Positions 39,919 through 49,155 are shown, numbered from the stretch's first letter. The stretch is DNA of 64,000 nucleotides from Streptomyces aidingensis (GCF_900112355.1 NZ_FOLM01000009.1:1-64000); one strand, 5' to 3'. Notes: generated from the sequence alone by a model not told the origin. Translations and numbers: made by a program.

Positions 39919-41355
39919 ATGCGATTTCTCCATGATGTCCGGCCGCCCTACGACCTGACCTATGACGACGTCTTCATGGTGCCGTCCCGTTCGGCGGTCG
40001 CCTCCCGGCAGGACGTCGATCTGGCCGGACCGGACGCCTCCGGCACCACCATCCCCGTGGTGGTGGCCAATATGACCGCGATCGCCGGCCGCCGGATGGC
40101 CGAGACGGTCGCCCGCCGCGGCGGCCTGGTGGTGATCCCGCAGGACATCCCGATCGATGTGGTCACCGAGGTCATCGGCTGGGTCAAGCGGCGCCATCTC
40201 GTGCTGGACACCCCGATCACCCTGGCCCCCGCCCAGACCGTGGCGGACGCCCTGGCGCTGCTGCCCAAGCGGGCACACGGCGCCGGGGTGGTGGTCTCCG
40301 ACGGCCGCCCGGTCGGCATCGTCACCGAGACCGACCTCACCGGCGTGGACCGCTTCACCCAGCTCTCCCAGGTGATGTCCGCGGACCTGATGCTGCTGGA
40401 CGCCGCCATGGACCCGCGCGAGGCCTTCCACCGGCTGGACGCCGCCCACCGCAAGATCGCCCCGGCGGTGGACGCGGACGGCCGGCTGGCCGGCATCCTC
40501 AGCCGCAAGGGGGCCCTGCGCGCCACCCTCTACACCCCCGCCGTGGACGACCGGGGCCGGCTGCGGGTCGCCGCCGCCGTCGGCGTCAACGGCGATGTGG
40601 CCGGCCGGGCCGAGGCGCTGCTGGCCGGCGGCGCCGACGTGCTGGTGGTGGACACCGCGCACGGCCACCAGGAGACGATGGTCGCCGCGCTGCGCGCGGT
40701 GCGCGCCCTGGATCCGCGGGTCCCGGTGGTGGCCGGCAATGTGGTCTCCGCGCAGGGCGTGCGGGATCTGATCGAGGCCGGCGCCGACATCGTCAAGGTC
40801 GGCGTCGGACCGGGCGCCATGTGCACCACCCGGATGATGACCGGCGTCGGCCGCCCCCAGTTCTCCGCGGTGCTGGAGTGCGCCGAGGAGGCCCGCCGGC
40901 ACGGCAAGCACGTCTGGGCGGACGGCGGGGTGCGGCATCCGCGCGATGTGGCCCTGGCGCTGGCCGCGGGCGCGTCCAATGTGATGATCGGTTCCTGGTT
41001 CGCCGGGACCCATGAGTCCCCGGGCGATCTCCAGCAGTCCGCGGACGGGCGGCTGTACAAGGAGAGCTTCGGCATGGCCTCGGCCCGCGCGGTGCGCAAC
41101 CGCACGGCCGAGGAGTCGTCCTACGACCGGGCGCGCAAGGGGCTGTTCGAGGAGGGCATCTCCACCTCCCGGATGTACATCGACCCGGTCCGCCCGGGGG
41201 TGGAGGACCTGATCGACGCCATCGTCTCGGGCGTGCGCTCGGCCTGCACCTACGCCGGCGCCGGCGATCTGACCGAGTTCGCGGCGCGGGCCGTGGTCGG
41301 GGTGCAGAGCGCGGCCGGCTACGCCGAGGGCAAGCCGCTGCACGCGAGCTGGTGA
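39919..41355 (+). CDS. guaB1: GuaB1-family IMP dehydrogenase-related protein (GMP reductase type)
   Basis: 478 residues, IMPDH/GMPR TIM barrel with an inserted CBS-domain pair (about residues 95-205). Active-site loop GVGPGAMCTTRMMTGVGRPQ contains the catalytic Cys. Other motifs: LTYDDVFMVPSRS, DTAHGHQETM and WADGGVRHPRDVALALAAGASNVMIGSWFAG. Mycobacterial GuaB1 has been shown to be a GMP reductase (GMP to IMP, purine salvage), so I favour that over IMP dehydrogenase. ATG start after GAGAG. Confidence 0.88.
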   Translation: MRFLHDVRPPYDLTYDDVFMVPSRSAVASRQDVDLAGPDASGTTIPVVVANMTAIAGRRMAETVARRGGLVVIPQDIPIDVVTEVIGWVKRRHLVLDTPITLAPAQTVADALALLPKRAHGAGVVVSDGRPVGIVTETDLTGVDRFTQLSQVMSADLMLLDAAMDPREAFHRLDAAHRKIAPAVDADGRLAGILSRKGALRATLYTPAVDDRGRLRVAAAVGVNGDVAGRAEALLAGGADVLVVDTAHGHQETMVAALRAVRALDPRVPVVAGNVVSAQGVRDLIEAGADIVKVGVGPGAMCTTRMMTGVGRPQFSAVLECAEEARRHGKHVWADGGVRHPRDVALALAAGASNVMIGSWFAGTHESPGDLQQSADGRLYKESFGMASARAVRNRTAEESSYDRARKGLFEEGISTSRMYIDPVRPGVEDLIDAIVSGVRSACTYAGAGDLTEFAARAVVGVQSAAGYAEGKPLHASW

Positions 41356-41398
41356 CGCGGGGTTCCCCGGCCGCCGCCGGGCGTGGTCGGATGGGCGC

Positions 41399-42112
41399 AT
41401 GACGAGCTCACCGCGGGTCCGGCCGGGTCACTCTGGCACCGGGCCGGGACCGATCACGCCCGACGGCTGCGCCGTGGAGATGTATCTGCGGATGCCGCCG
41501 GGGAACGAGCCGGAGGTGATCCGCGGCGCGCTGCCGCCCGGCGCCTCCGTGCTGGAACTGGGCTGCGGCGTCGGCCGGGTGACCCACCCCCTGGTGGCCC
41601 ACGGCTTCCGGGTCACGGCGGTGGACGAGTCCCCGGAGATGCTGGCGCATGTCCGCGGCGCCCGCACCATCTGCTCGCCCATCGAGGAGCTGACCGGGCA
41701 CGGGCCGACGGCCGGGGAGCGGTTCGACTGCGTGCTGCTCGGCTCCTTCCTGGTCAACACCGCCGAGCCGGCCACCCGCCGCGCCCTGCTGGAGGTCTGC
41801 CGCCGCCATGTGGCGGACGACGGCTGCGTGCTGATCCAGCGGGAGGGCGAGAACTGGTACCGCGACGTCCCCCGCGAGTCACGGCTCGGCGACGCCCTGG
41901 TGCGGGTGGTCTCGGCCGAGCCGGCCGGCCCGGAGCTGTACTCGGTGCATGTCGAGTACGTCTTCCCGGACGCCGTGTGGACCCAGACCTTCCGCACCCG
42001 GCGGCTGGACGACGCCGCCTTCGAAGCGGCGCTGGCCGAGGCCGGGCTGGCGCCGGCGGGCCGGCTGACCGAGGACCGGATCTGGGTGCGCGCCAGGCCC
42101 GTCACGGCCTGA
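41399..42112 (+). CDS. Class I SAM-dependent methyltransferase
   Basis: 237 residues. The SAM-binding motif is SVLELGCGVGRVTHPLVAHGFRVTAVDESPEML, with FDCVLLGSFLVNT as the post-motif. Substrate unknown. The ATG is 43 nt after guaB1; the gene is followed at 45 nt by the Lrp regulator. A short GC-rich N-terminal lead precedes the core. Confidence 0.85.
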   Translation: MTSSPRVRPGHSGTGPGPITPDGCAVEMYLRMPPGNEPEVIRGALPPGASVLELGCGVGRVTHPLVAHGFRVTAVDESPEMLAHVRGARTICSPIEELTGHGPTAGERFDCVLLGSFLVNTAEPATRRALLEVCRRHVADDGCVLIQREGENWYRDVPRESRLGDALVRVVSAEPAGPELYSVHVEYVFPDAVWTQTFRTRRLDDAAFEAALAEAGLAPAGRLTEDRIWVRARPVTA

Positions 42113-42157
42113 GCAGGGCGGCCCGCCCCGCCGTGCCCGGCGTGGTTCACTTCCCCT

Positions 42158-42637
42158 GTGCACCTCAGTGAACTGGACGAACGTATCGTGCGCGCGCTCG
42201 CCGAGGACGCCCGCCGCTCCTATGCGGACATCGGCGCCGAGGTCGGCCTGTCCGCCCCGGCGGTCAAGCGCCGGGTGGACCGGCTGCGGGAGCAGGGCGC
42301 GATCACCGGCTTCACGGTGCGGATCGCGCCGGCCGCCCTGGGCTGGCGGATCGAAGGGCTGATCGAGCTCTACTGCCGTTCCAAGACCTCGCCCGAGGAC
42401 ATCCGCCGGGGCCTGTCCCGCTACCCCGAGGTGGTCTCCGCCTCCACGGTCACCGGTGAGGCGGACGCCGTCGCCCAGGTCCTCGCCGCCGACATGCACC
42501 ACTTCGAGACCGTGCTGGAGCGCATCGCCGGGGAGCCGTTCGTGGAACGCACCAAGTCGGTCCTGGTGCTGTCCCCGCTGCTGCGCCGCTTCTCCGCGGA
42601 TGCGGCCCCCGGCGAGCGCGGCCCGGAAGGCCGGTGA
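42158..42637 (+). CDS. Lrp/AsnC-family transcriptional regulator
   Basis: 159 residues. The N-terminal HTH (LSELDERIVRALAEDARRSYADIGAEVGLSAPAVKRRVDRLREQGAITGF) is followed by a RAM ligand domain (IEGLIELYCRSKTSPEDIRRGLSRYPEVVSASTVTGEADAVAQVLAADMHHFE). GTG start. It stands directly upstream of, and in line with, the lysine-monooxygenase-like pair. It is the likely local regulator of that pair, with an amino acid as probable effector. Confidence 0.92.
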   Translation: MHLSELDERIVRALAEDARRSYADIGAEVGLSAPAVKRRVDRLREQGAITGFTVRIAPAALGWRIEGLIELYCRSKTSPEDIRRGLSRYPEVVSASTVTGEADAVAQVLAADMHHFETVLERIAGEPFVERTKSVLVLSPLLRRFSADAAPGERGPEGR

Positions 42638-42644
42638 CGGTCCC

Positions 42645-42706
42645 CGCGCAACGAATCGCCGGGGCGGGGCCGGAACGCGCAAGGAATCGTGCCCCGACGC
42701 GCAAGG
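42645..42706. repeat. Three CGCGCAA repeats between the Lrp gene and the amidase gene
   Basis: CGCGCAACGAATCG starts at 42645, CGCGCAAGGAATCG at 42676 and CGCGCAAGGGA at 42698. The spacings are 31 and 22 bp, about three and two helical turns. TTGCGCG-type motifs are plausible Lrp-family operators. They lie about 130-190 bp upstream of the amidase start. Confidence 0.6.
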
Positions 42707-42836
42707 GACGGGCCTTGTCGGCCGGCCCGGGCGGCCGTACCGTCGAGGCGTCCCCCTCCGAAGCCCTGAAGGCAATGAACCCGTACGTCCGGCTGCTCCG
42801 GATACGTCCGGTCACGTCCAGACCTGCGAGGTTTCC

Positions 42837-43655
42837 ATGACGCCGCTGCGCATCGCCGTGCTCCAGGGCCCGGCCGGGCTGCCGTCCCGTCCCGCCGCCG
42901 CTCTGGCCGCCCTGGACGGCACCGCCCGGCGGGCCGCCGCCGAGGGCGCCCGGCTGCTGGTCACCCCGGAACTCTCCCTGACCGGCTACGCCCTGGACGG
43001 CGCCCGCGCGGTGGCCCGGCTCGCCCAGCCCGCCGACGGCCCCTGGGCGCGGGCGGCCGGCGAGATCGCCGCCCGGCACGGCATCGCCGTGGTGTACGGC
43101 TGGCCGGAGCGCGGCCCCGCCGGCGTGCACAACAGCGTGCAGCTCATCGGCCCGGACGGCAGCCGTCGCGCCGTCTACCGCAAGACCCATCTCTACGGCG
43201 CATTCGAGACCGCCGCCTTCGTGCCCGGCACCGAGCAGCTCGTCCAGACCGAGCTGGACGGCCTCCGCCTCGGCCTGCTGATCTGCTACGACATGGAGTT
43301 CCCGGAGACGGTGCGGGCCCATGCGCTGGCCGGCACCGACCTGCTGCTGGTGCCCACCGCGCTGATGCGGCCCCACGAGGCGGTGGCCCGCACCCTGGTC
43401 CCGGCCCGCGCCCTGGAGAGCCAGCTCTACCTCGCCTATGCCAACCGCTGCGGCCCCGAGGGCGGACACCACTTCACCGGGCTGAGCTGCCTGGCCGCCC
43501 CCGACGGCACCGTGCCCGCCCGGGCCGGCACCGGGCCGGAACTGCTCACCGCCGAGGTCGATCCGGAGCGGCTGCGCATCTCGCGCGCCGCCAATCCGTA
43601 TCTGCGCGACCGCCGCCCCGAACTCTACGGCGCCCTCACCCGGCCCCGGCGCTGA
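42837..43655 (+). CDS. Carbon-nitrogen hydrolase, 5-aminovaleramide amidase (DavA)-like
   Basis: 272 residues, nitrilase superfamily. The Glu-Lys-Cys triad is visible: E45 in VTPELSLTGY, K116 in YRKTHLYG and C150 in LICYDMEFPE. VYGWPERGPAGVHNSVQLI and VPARALESQLYLAYANRCG resemble Pseudomonas DavA, which hydrolyses 5-aminovaleramide. The next gene encodes the matching monooxygenase, which supports this reading. ATG start; the family also contains other omega-amidases, so substrate is inferred. Confidence 0.82.
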   Translation: MTPLRIAVLQGPAGLPSRPAAALAALDGTARRAAAEGARLLVTPELSLTGYALDGARAVARLAQPADGPWARAAGEIAARHGIAVVYGWPERGPAGVHNSVQLIGPDGSRRAVYRKTHLYGAFETAAFVPGTEQLVQTELDGLRLGLLICYDMEFPETVRAHALAGTDLLLVPTALMRPHEAVARTLVPARALESQLYLAYANRCGPEGGHHFTGLSCLAAPDGTVPARAGTGPELLTAEVDPERLRISRAANPYLRDRRPELYGALTRPRR

Positions 43656-43704
43656 GCCGGCGCCCGTTCCCGTTCCCGTTCCCGTCAGCCAGGAGAACCG
43701 CCCG

Positions 43705-45429
43705 ATGACGTCCACGCTGCCCACCGCGGCGCACGACGAGCACCGGCCCGCCGCCGCCCCGGATCTGCCCCCGGTCACCATGTTCGGCCCGGACTTCCCC
43801 TTCGCCTACGACGACTATCTGCGCCACCCGGCCGGCCTCGGCCAGATCCCGGCCACCGAGCACGGCACCGAGGTGGCCGTCATCGGGGGCGGCCTGTCGG
43901 GCATCGTCACCGCCTACGAACTGATGAAGACCGGTCTGCGGCCGGTGCTCTACGAGGCGGACCGGATCGGCGGACGGCTGCGCACCGAGACCTTCGAGGG
44001 CTGCGACCCGTCGCTGATCGCGGAAATGGGCGCGATGCGCTTCCCGCCGTCCTCCACCGCCCTGCGGCACTACATCGATCTGGCCGGACTGACCACCCGG
44101 CCGTTCCCCAATCCGCTGGCCCCGGCGACCCCGTCCACCGTGGTGGACCTCAAGGGCCGCAGCCACTACGCCCGCACCCCGGACGATCTGCCGGAGGTCT
44201 TCCGCCGGGTGGCCCGGGCCTGGACCGCCTGCCTGGAGGAGGGCGCGCGCTTCTCCGACATGCAGCGGGCCATCCGCGAGCGGGACGTGCCGCGGATCCG
44301 GCAGATCTGGTCCGCCCTGGTGGAGAAGCTGGACAACCAGACCTTCTACGGCTTCCTGTGCGCCTCCGAGGCCTTCTCCTCCTTCCGGGACCGGGAGCTC
44401 TTCGGCCAGGTCGGCTTCGGCACCGGAGGCTGGGACACCGACTTCCCCAACTCCGTCCTGGAGATCCTGCGGGTGGTCTGCACCGGCGCGGACGACGACC
44501 ACCGGCTGATCGTGGGCGGCAGCCGGCAGCTTCCCCGGCGGCTGTGGGAGCGGGCGCCGGAGAAGACCGTGCACTGGCCGCGGGGCACCTCGCTGAGCGG
44601 TCTGCACGGCGGCACCCCGCGGCCCGCGGTCACCCGGCTGGCCCGCACCGCGGACGGCCGGATCGCCGTCACGGACGCCTCCGGCGCCGTCCGCGACTAC
44701 CGGGCCGCGGTGTTCACCGCCCAGTCCTGGCTGCTGCTGTCCAAGATCGACTGCGCCGACGAACTGCTGCCCATCGACCACTGGACCGCGGTGGAGCGCA
44801 CCCACTACATGGAGTCCGCCAAACTCTTCGTCCCGGTGGACCGGCCCTTCTGGCGGGACGAGGCGGTGGACGCGCACGGGCGGCCCACCGGGCGCGACGT
44901 GATGTCCATGACGCTCACCGACCGGATGACCCGCGGCACCTATCTGCTGGAGGACGGCCCGGACCGCCCGGCCGTCATGTGCCTGTCCTACACCTGGTGC
45001 GACGACAGCCTGAAGTGGCTGCCGCTGAGCGCCGGGGAACGGATGGAGGTGATGCTCAGGTCGCTGGGCGAGATCTATCCGGACGTGGACATCCGCAGGC
45101 ACCTCATCGGCGGGCCGGTGACCGTCTCCTGGGAGAACGAGCCCTGGTTCATGGGCGCCTTCAAGGCCAATCTGCCCGGCCACTACCGCTACCAGCGGCG
45201 GCTGTTCACCCACTTCATGCAGGACCGGCTGCCGGCCGGCAAGCGCGGGCTGTTCCTGGCCGGGGACGACATCTCCTGGACCGCGGGCTGGGCCGAGGGC
45301 GCGGTGCAGACCGCGCTGAACGCGGTCTGGGGCGTGCTGCACCACTTCGGCGGGGCGACCGACCCGGCCAACCCCGGCCCGGGCGATGTCTTCGACGCCA
45401 TCGCCCCGGTCGAACTGCCGGAGGACTGA
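43705..45429 (+). CDS. Flavin-dependent L-lysine 2-monooxygenase (DavB)-like amino acid monooxygenase
   Basis: 574 residues, close to Pseudomonas DavB in length. The N-terminus ITMFGPDFPFAYDD-type stretch (VTMFGPDFPFAYDDYLRHPAGLG) and the FAD motif VAVIGGGLSGIVTAYELMKTGLRPVLYEA are very like DavB. So are FGQVGFGTGGWDTDFPNS and the second flavin motif GLFLAGDDISWTAGWAEGAVQTALNAVWG. The enzyme oxidatively decarboxylates an L-amino acid to the amide, which the preceding amidase would hydrolyse. Lysine is the best guess; Trp, Arg or Phe relatives exist. AGGAG precedes the ATG. Confidence 0.85.
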   Translation: MTSTLPTAAHDEHRPAAAPDLPPVTMFGPDFPFAYDDYLRHPAGLGQIPATEHGTEVAVIGGGLSGIVTAYELMKTGLRPVLYEADRIGGRLRTETFEGCDPSLIAEMGAMRFPPSSTALRHYIDLAGLTTRPFPNPLAPATPSTVVDLKGRSHYARTPDDLPEVFRRVARAWTACLEEGARFSDMQRAIRERDVPRIRQIWSALVEKLDNQTFYGFLCASEAFSSFRDRELFGQVGFGTGGWDTDFPNSVLEILRVVCTGADDDHRLIVGGSRQLPRRLWERAPEKTVHWPRGTSLSGLHGGTPRPAVTRLARTADGRIAVTDASGAVRDYRAAVFTAQSWLLLSKIDCADELLPIDHWTAVERTHYMESAKLFVPVDRPFWRDEAVDAHGRPTGRDVMSMTLTDRMTRGTYLLEDGPDRPAVMCLSYTWCDDSLKWLPLSAGERMEVMLRSLGEIYPDVDIRRHLIGGPVTVSWENEPWFMGAFKANLPGHYRYQRRLFTHFMQDRLPAGKRGLFLAGDDISWTAGWAEGAVQTALNAVWGVLHHFGGATDPANPGPGDVFDAIAPVELPED

Positions 45430-45595
45430 GGGCCGCCCGGGCGGCGGCGGTCCGCGCTCTGCGGTCCGCGCTCTGCGGCCGGGCGTCCGGGGAGGGAAGG
45501 CCCCCTGGCCGTCCGCCGCGCGGTCCGCGACGATGGGCGGGCCGGAGCGGGCGCCGCGCACCGACCCTCATTCCGCCCGGCACCGGAGGCCGCCC

Positions 45596-46771
45596 GTGAC
45601 TTCTTCCCTGCCAGATTCCCCCGACGGTTCCGTCCCGGACCCCAATCCGCTGTTCCGGCTCACCGAGGAGCAGCTCCGCCGGCGTACCGGCGCCAAGTGG
45701 CAGCGCCACCCGCCCGATGTGCTGCCGCTGTGGATCGCCGAGATGGATGTGCCGCTGCCCGGCCCGGTCGCCCGGGCGCTGACCGAGGCCGTGGCCCTGG
45801 GCGACACCGGCTATGCCACCGGCATCGGCTACGCGGAGGCGGTGGACGCCTTCGCGGTCAAGCGCTGGAACTGGCCGGTCCCCGCCGAGCGCACCGCGAT
45901 GGTGGCCGACATCATGACCGGGCTGGTGGAGCTGGTCCGGCTGGTGGCCGGGCCCGGGGACACCGTGGTGGTCAGCCCGCCGGTCTATCCGCCGTTCTAC
46001 GGCTTTCTGCGCAACGCCGGACTGCGCGTCGCCGAGGCCCCGCTGGACCCGGCCGGGCGGCTGGACGCGGCGGCCCTGGCCGCGGCGTTCCGGCGCGGCC
46101 CGGCCGCCTATGTGCTGTGCAGCCCGCACAATCCGACCGGCACCGTGCACACCGCGGGGGAACTCGCCGAGCTGGCCCGGCTCGCCGGGCGGTACGGGGT
46201 GCGGGTGATCGCGGACGAGGTGCACGCCCCGCTGGTGCTGCCCGGAGCGCGGTTCGTGCCCTACCTCACGGTGCCCGGCGCGGAGACCGCCTTCAGCCTG
46301 GTCTCCGCCTCCAAGGCATGGCAACTGGCCGGGGCCAAGGCGGCGCTGGCGGTGGCCGGCCCGGGCGCGGCCGGCGATCTGGCCCGGCTGCCGGAAGAGG
46401 TGAGCCATGGCCCGAGCCACCTCGGAGTGATCGCCCATATCGCGGCCTTCCGGCACTGCGACGACTGGCTGGACACCCTGCTGGCCGGGCTGGACGGCAA
46501 CCGCGGGCTGCTCGCCGGGCTGCTGGCCGAGCACCTGCCGCGGGTGCGCTGCCGGCCGCCGGAGGGCGGCTATCTCGCCTGGCTGGACTGCCGGGAGCTG
46601 GAGCTGGGCGAGGACCCCGCCGGGGTCTTCCTGGACCGCGGCCGGGTGGCCGTCACCGCCGGCCGGTACTTCGGCACCGGCGGTGCCGGCCATGTCCGGC
46701 TGGCCTTCGCCACCCCGCCGCCGCTGCTGGCCGAGGCCGTCCGCCGGCTGGGCCGCGCGGCGGGCGGCTGA
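45596..46771 (+). CDS. MalY/PatB-family PLP-dependent aminotransferase/C-S lyase
   Basis: 391 residues, fold type I. The PLP Lys is in SLVSASKAWQLAGAKAA; the Asn-Pro motif is CSPHNPTGTVH, the Asp is in VIADEVHAPLVLPG, and the C-terminal Arg is in HVRLAFATPP. MalY/PatB proteins are usually cystathionine or cysteine-S-conjugate beta-lyases. It follows the davBA-like pair by 166 nt in the same direction, where Pseudomonas would have an aminovalerate aminotransferase of a different family. A joint pathway is possible but unproven. GTG start with GGAGG upstream. Confidence 0.88.
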   Translation: MTSSLPDSPDGSVPDPNPLFRLTEEQLRRRTGAKWQRHPPDVLPLWIAEMDVPLPGPVARALTEAVALGDTGYATGIGYAEAVDAFAVKRWNWPVPAERTAMVADIMTGLVELVRLVAGPGDTVVVSPPVYPPFYGFLRNAGLRVAEAPLDPAGRLDAAALAAAFRRGPAAYVLCSPHNPTGTVHTAGELAELARLAGRYGVRVIADEVHAPLVLPGARFVPYLTVPGAETAFSLVSASKAWQLAGAKAALAVAGPGAAGDLARLPEEVSHGPSHLGVIAHIAAFRHCDDWLDTLLAGLDGNRGLLAGLLAEHLPRVRCRPPEGGYLAWLDCRELELGEDPAGVFLDRGRVAVTAGRYFGTGGAGHVRLAFATPPPLLAEAVRRLGRAAGG

Positions 46772-47087
46772 CCGCCGCACGCGCGGCCTCCCGGCCCCGC
46801 GGTCCGCCGCCCCCGCAGCCGTCCGAGCCATGGATCTGCAAAGCCGTCAAAGCCATGTATCCACGTATCTACATGTCCAGGTGTCCATCTGTCTCCTTGT
46901 TGTTCTCTCAACCCGCGATCGGACTTCTTCGCCGCTCTGCTGATCGGTATCGGTCACAAGTGTCCGCAGGGGGAGAGAACCGAACAGAAGTAGGCAGGAT
47001 GACGCATATCCCGTTCACGCACGTGAAGCCGCTGTGACAGTCGTACGCTGGTCGGTTGCCGCTGCCGACCGAGCACGGAAGGAGCCC
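46772..47087. other. 316-bp intergenic region with two palindromes
   Basis: This gap is distinctly less GC-rich than its surroundings. It holds CATGTA-N10-TACATG (46854-46875) and a perfect TTCACG-CA-CGTGAA palindrome (47014-47027) about 60 bp before the ABC transporter start. I see no credible gene; an in-frame GTG at 47034 would extend the transporter by 18 residues but lacks a ribosome site. Confidence 0.6.
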
Positions 47088-49025
47088 ATGCACCACGACG
47101 CCCCTCGGTGGAACCCGCCTCCCAAGGACGCGAGCCACCCGCAGCCCTCAGCACAGGTCCGTCGTATCCTGCGTCTTTTCCGTCCCCACCATGGCCGGCT
47201 GGGTCTCGTGGCCCTGCTGGTCGGCGCGTCGTCCCTGGTCGGCGTCGCCTCCCCGTTCCTGCTCCGCGAGATCATCGACACCGCGCTGCCCGCCCGGCGC
47301 ACCGGACTGCTCGCCCTGCTGGCCCTGGGCATGATCGGTGCCGCGGTGCTCAGCAGCATCTTCAGTGTGCTCCAGACCCTGCTCTCCACCCGGGTCGGCC
47401 AGGATGTGATGCACGAGCTGCGCACCCGGGTCTACAGCAAACTCCAGCAGATGCCACTGGCATTCTTCACCCGCACCCGCACCGGTGAGGTGCAGTCGCG
47501 GATTGCCGGGGACATCGGCGGCATGCAGGCCACCGTCACCTCCACCGCGACCTCCCTGGTGTCGAACATCACCGCCGTGGTGGCCACCGTGGTCGCCATG
47601 CTGGCCCTGGACTGGCGCCTCACCCTGGTCTCCCTGGCCCTGCTGCCCTGCTTCGTCTGGGTGGCCCGCCGGGTGGGCCGGGAGCGCAAACGCATCGTGG
47701 CCCAGCGGCAGAAGCAGATGGCCGGAATGGCCGCGCTGGTCACCGAGTCGCTGTCGGTGAGCGGCATTCTGCTGGGCCGCACCATGGGCCGGGCCGATTC
47801 CCTCACCCGCACCTTCACCGATGAATCGTCACGCCTGGTGGAGCTGGAGGTCCGCTCCAGCATGGCCGGCCGCTGGCGGATGGCCACCATCGGCATGATC
47901 ATGGGCGCCCTGCCGCCGCTGCTGTACTGGGCGGCCGGGGTGATGCTCCAGTTCGGCGGGCAGGCGCCGTCCATCGGCACCCTGGTCGCCTTTGTCACCC
48001 TCCAGCAGGGCCTGCTCCGCCCGGCCGTGGGGCTGCTCTCCACCGGAGTGGAGGTCCAGGCGTCGCTCGCCCTGTTCCAGCGCATTTTCGAATACCTGGA
48101 CCTGCGGGTGGACATCACCGAACGGGCCGACCCGGAGCGGATCGACCGCGCCAAGGGCGTGATCCGCTTCGAGAACGTCTCCTTCGCCTATGAACCCGGC
48201 GGCCGACCGGTGCTCAGCAATATCGATCTGACCGTGCCGGCCGGCGGCAGCCTGGCGCTGGTGGGCGCCACCGGCGCGGGCAAGAGCACGCTGGGCTATC
48301 TGGTGCCGCGGATATACGACGCCACCTCCGGCCGGGTCACCCTGGACGGCGTCGACGTGCGGGATCTGGACTTCGACTCCCTGGCCCGGGCGATCGGCGT
48401 GGTCTCCCAGGAGACCTATCTGTTCCACGCCACGGTCGCGGACAATCTGCGGTTCGCCAAGCCCGACGCCACCGACGAGGAGATCGAGGAGGCGGCCCGC
48501 GCGGCCCAGATCCACGACCACATCGCCGCACTGCCGGACGGTTACCAGACGCTGGTGGGGGAGCGCGGCTACCGCTTCTCCGGCGGGGAGAAGCAGCGGC
48601 TGGCGATCGCCCGGACCATTCTGCGGGACCCGCCCGTGCTGATTCTGGACGAGGCCACCAGCGCCCTGGACACCCGCACCGAGGAGGCGGTGCAGCGCGC
48701 CCTGGACGCGCTGTCGGCCGGCCGTACCACCATCACCATCGCCCACCGGCTGTCCACCATCCGGGACGCGGACCAGATCGTGGTGCTGCACGAGGGCCGG
48801 ATCGCGGAACGCGGCAGCCATGGTGAACTGCTGGCCCTGGACGGCCGCTATGCCGCCCTGGTCCGCCGGGACGCCCGGGTGACCGCACCGGCCCCGGCCG
48901 CCACCGCCGCACCGTCCGCATCGCCTGCCCCGTCCGCATCGGCTCCGGAGACCGCTCCGCTGCCGGCCGCCGCTCCGGCGGTGGCCCGCACCCCGGCGTC
49001 CGCGCCGCTGGACGCCGCCCGCTGA
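47088..49025 (+). CDS. ABC exporter, fused membrane and ATPase domains
   Basis: 645 residues, half-transporter of the MsbA/BmrA type. The six-helix membrane domain spans roughly residues 30-330. The ATPase domain then has Walker A GATGAGKST, Q-loop VVSQETYLF, signature FSGGEKQRLAIARTIL (Phe instead of the usual Leu), Walker B VLILDEATSALD and the switch His in TIAHRLST. A Pro/Ala-rich tail of about 50 residues follows. Probably a homodimeric drug or lipid exporter. The start is the ATG with GGAAGGAG upstream. Confidence 0.9.
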   Translation: MHHDAPRWNPPPKDASHPQPSAQVRRILRLFRPHHGRLGLVALLVGASSLVGVASPFLLREIIDTALPARRTGLLALLALGMIGAAVLSSIFSVLQTLLSTRVGQDVMHELRTRVYSKLQQMPLAFFTRTRTGEVQSRIAGDIGGMQATVTSTATSLVSNITAVVATVVAMLALDWRLTLVSLALLPCFVWVARRVGRERKRIVAQRQKQMAGMAALVTESLSVSGILLGRTMGRADSLTRTFTDESSRLVELEVRSSMAGRWRMATIGMIMGALPPLLYWAAGVMLQFGGQAPSIGTLVAFVTLQQGLLRPAVGLLSTGVEVQASLALFQRIFEYLDLRVDITERADPERIDRAKGVIRFENVSFAYEPGGRPVLSNIDLTVPAGGSLALVGATGAGKSTLGYLVPRIYDATSGRVTLDGVDVRDLDFDSLARAIGVVSQETYLFHATVADNLRFAKPDATDEEIEEAARAAQIHDHIAALPDGYQTLVGERGYRFSGGEKQRLAIARTILRDPPVLILDEATSALDTRTEEAVQRALDALSAGRTTITIAHRLSTIRDADQIVVLHEGRIAERGSHGELLALDGRYAALVRRDARVTAPAPAATAAPSASPAPSASAPETAPLPAAAPAVARTPASAPLDAAR

Positions 49026-49031
49026 GAACCG

Positions 49032-49060
49032 CCCGCCCGGCCAGGCTCCTGCCGGGCGGG
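49032..49060 (+). terminator. Hairpin terminator after the ABC exporter
   Basis: CCCGCCCGGC and GCCGGGCGGG form a perfect 10-bp stem with a 9-nt loop, starting 7 nt after the stop codon. Confidence 0.75.
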
Positions 49061-49096
49061 ACGGCCCGGCGCCCGGGCAGGCCCCGACCCAGAAAA

Positions 49097-49120
49097 CTAA
49101 ACGAACGGTCGTGCTAATAT
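49097..49120. promoter_or_regulatory. TetR-type operator overlapping a promoter of the alpha/beta hydrolase gene
   Basis: CTAAACGAACGGTCGTGCTAA contains ACGA-N4-TCGT, the core of many actinobacterial TetR/QacR operators. A TAATAT -10-like hexamer begins at 49115, so a bound repressor would cover the promoter. A TetR gene lies just beyond the hydrolase gene. Confidence 0.55.
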
Positions 49121-49155
49121 CTCGCCCCGTCACCGACCCCGCGAGGAGACCGGAC

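Noticed and set aside
47034..47087. 18-residue N-terminal extension of the ABC exporter
   Set aside because: No ribosome site at the GTG, whereas the ATG at 47088 has GGAAGGAG at good spacing.
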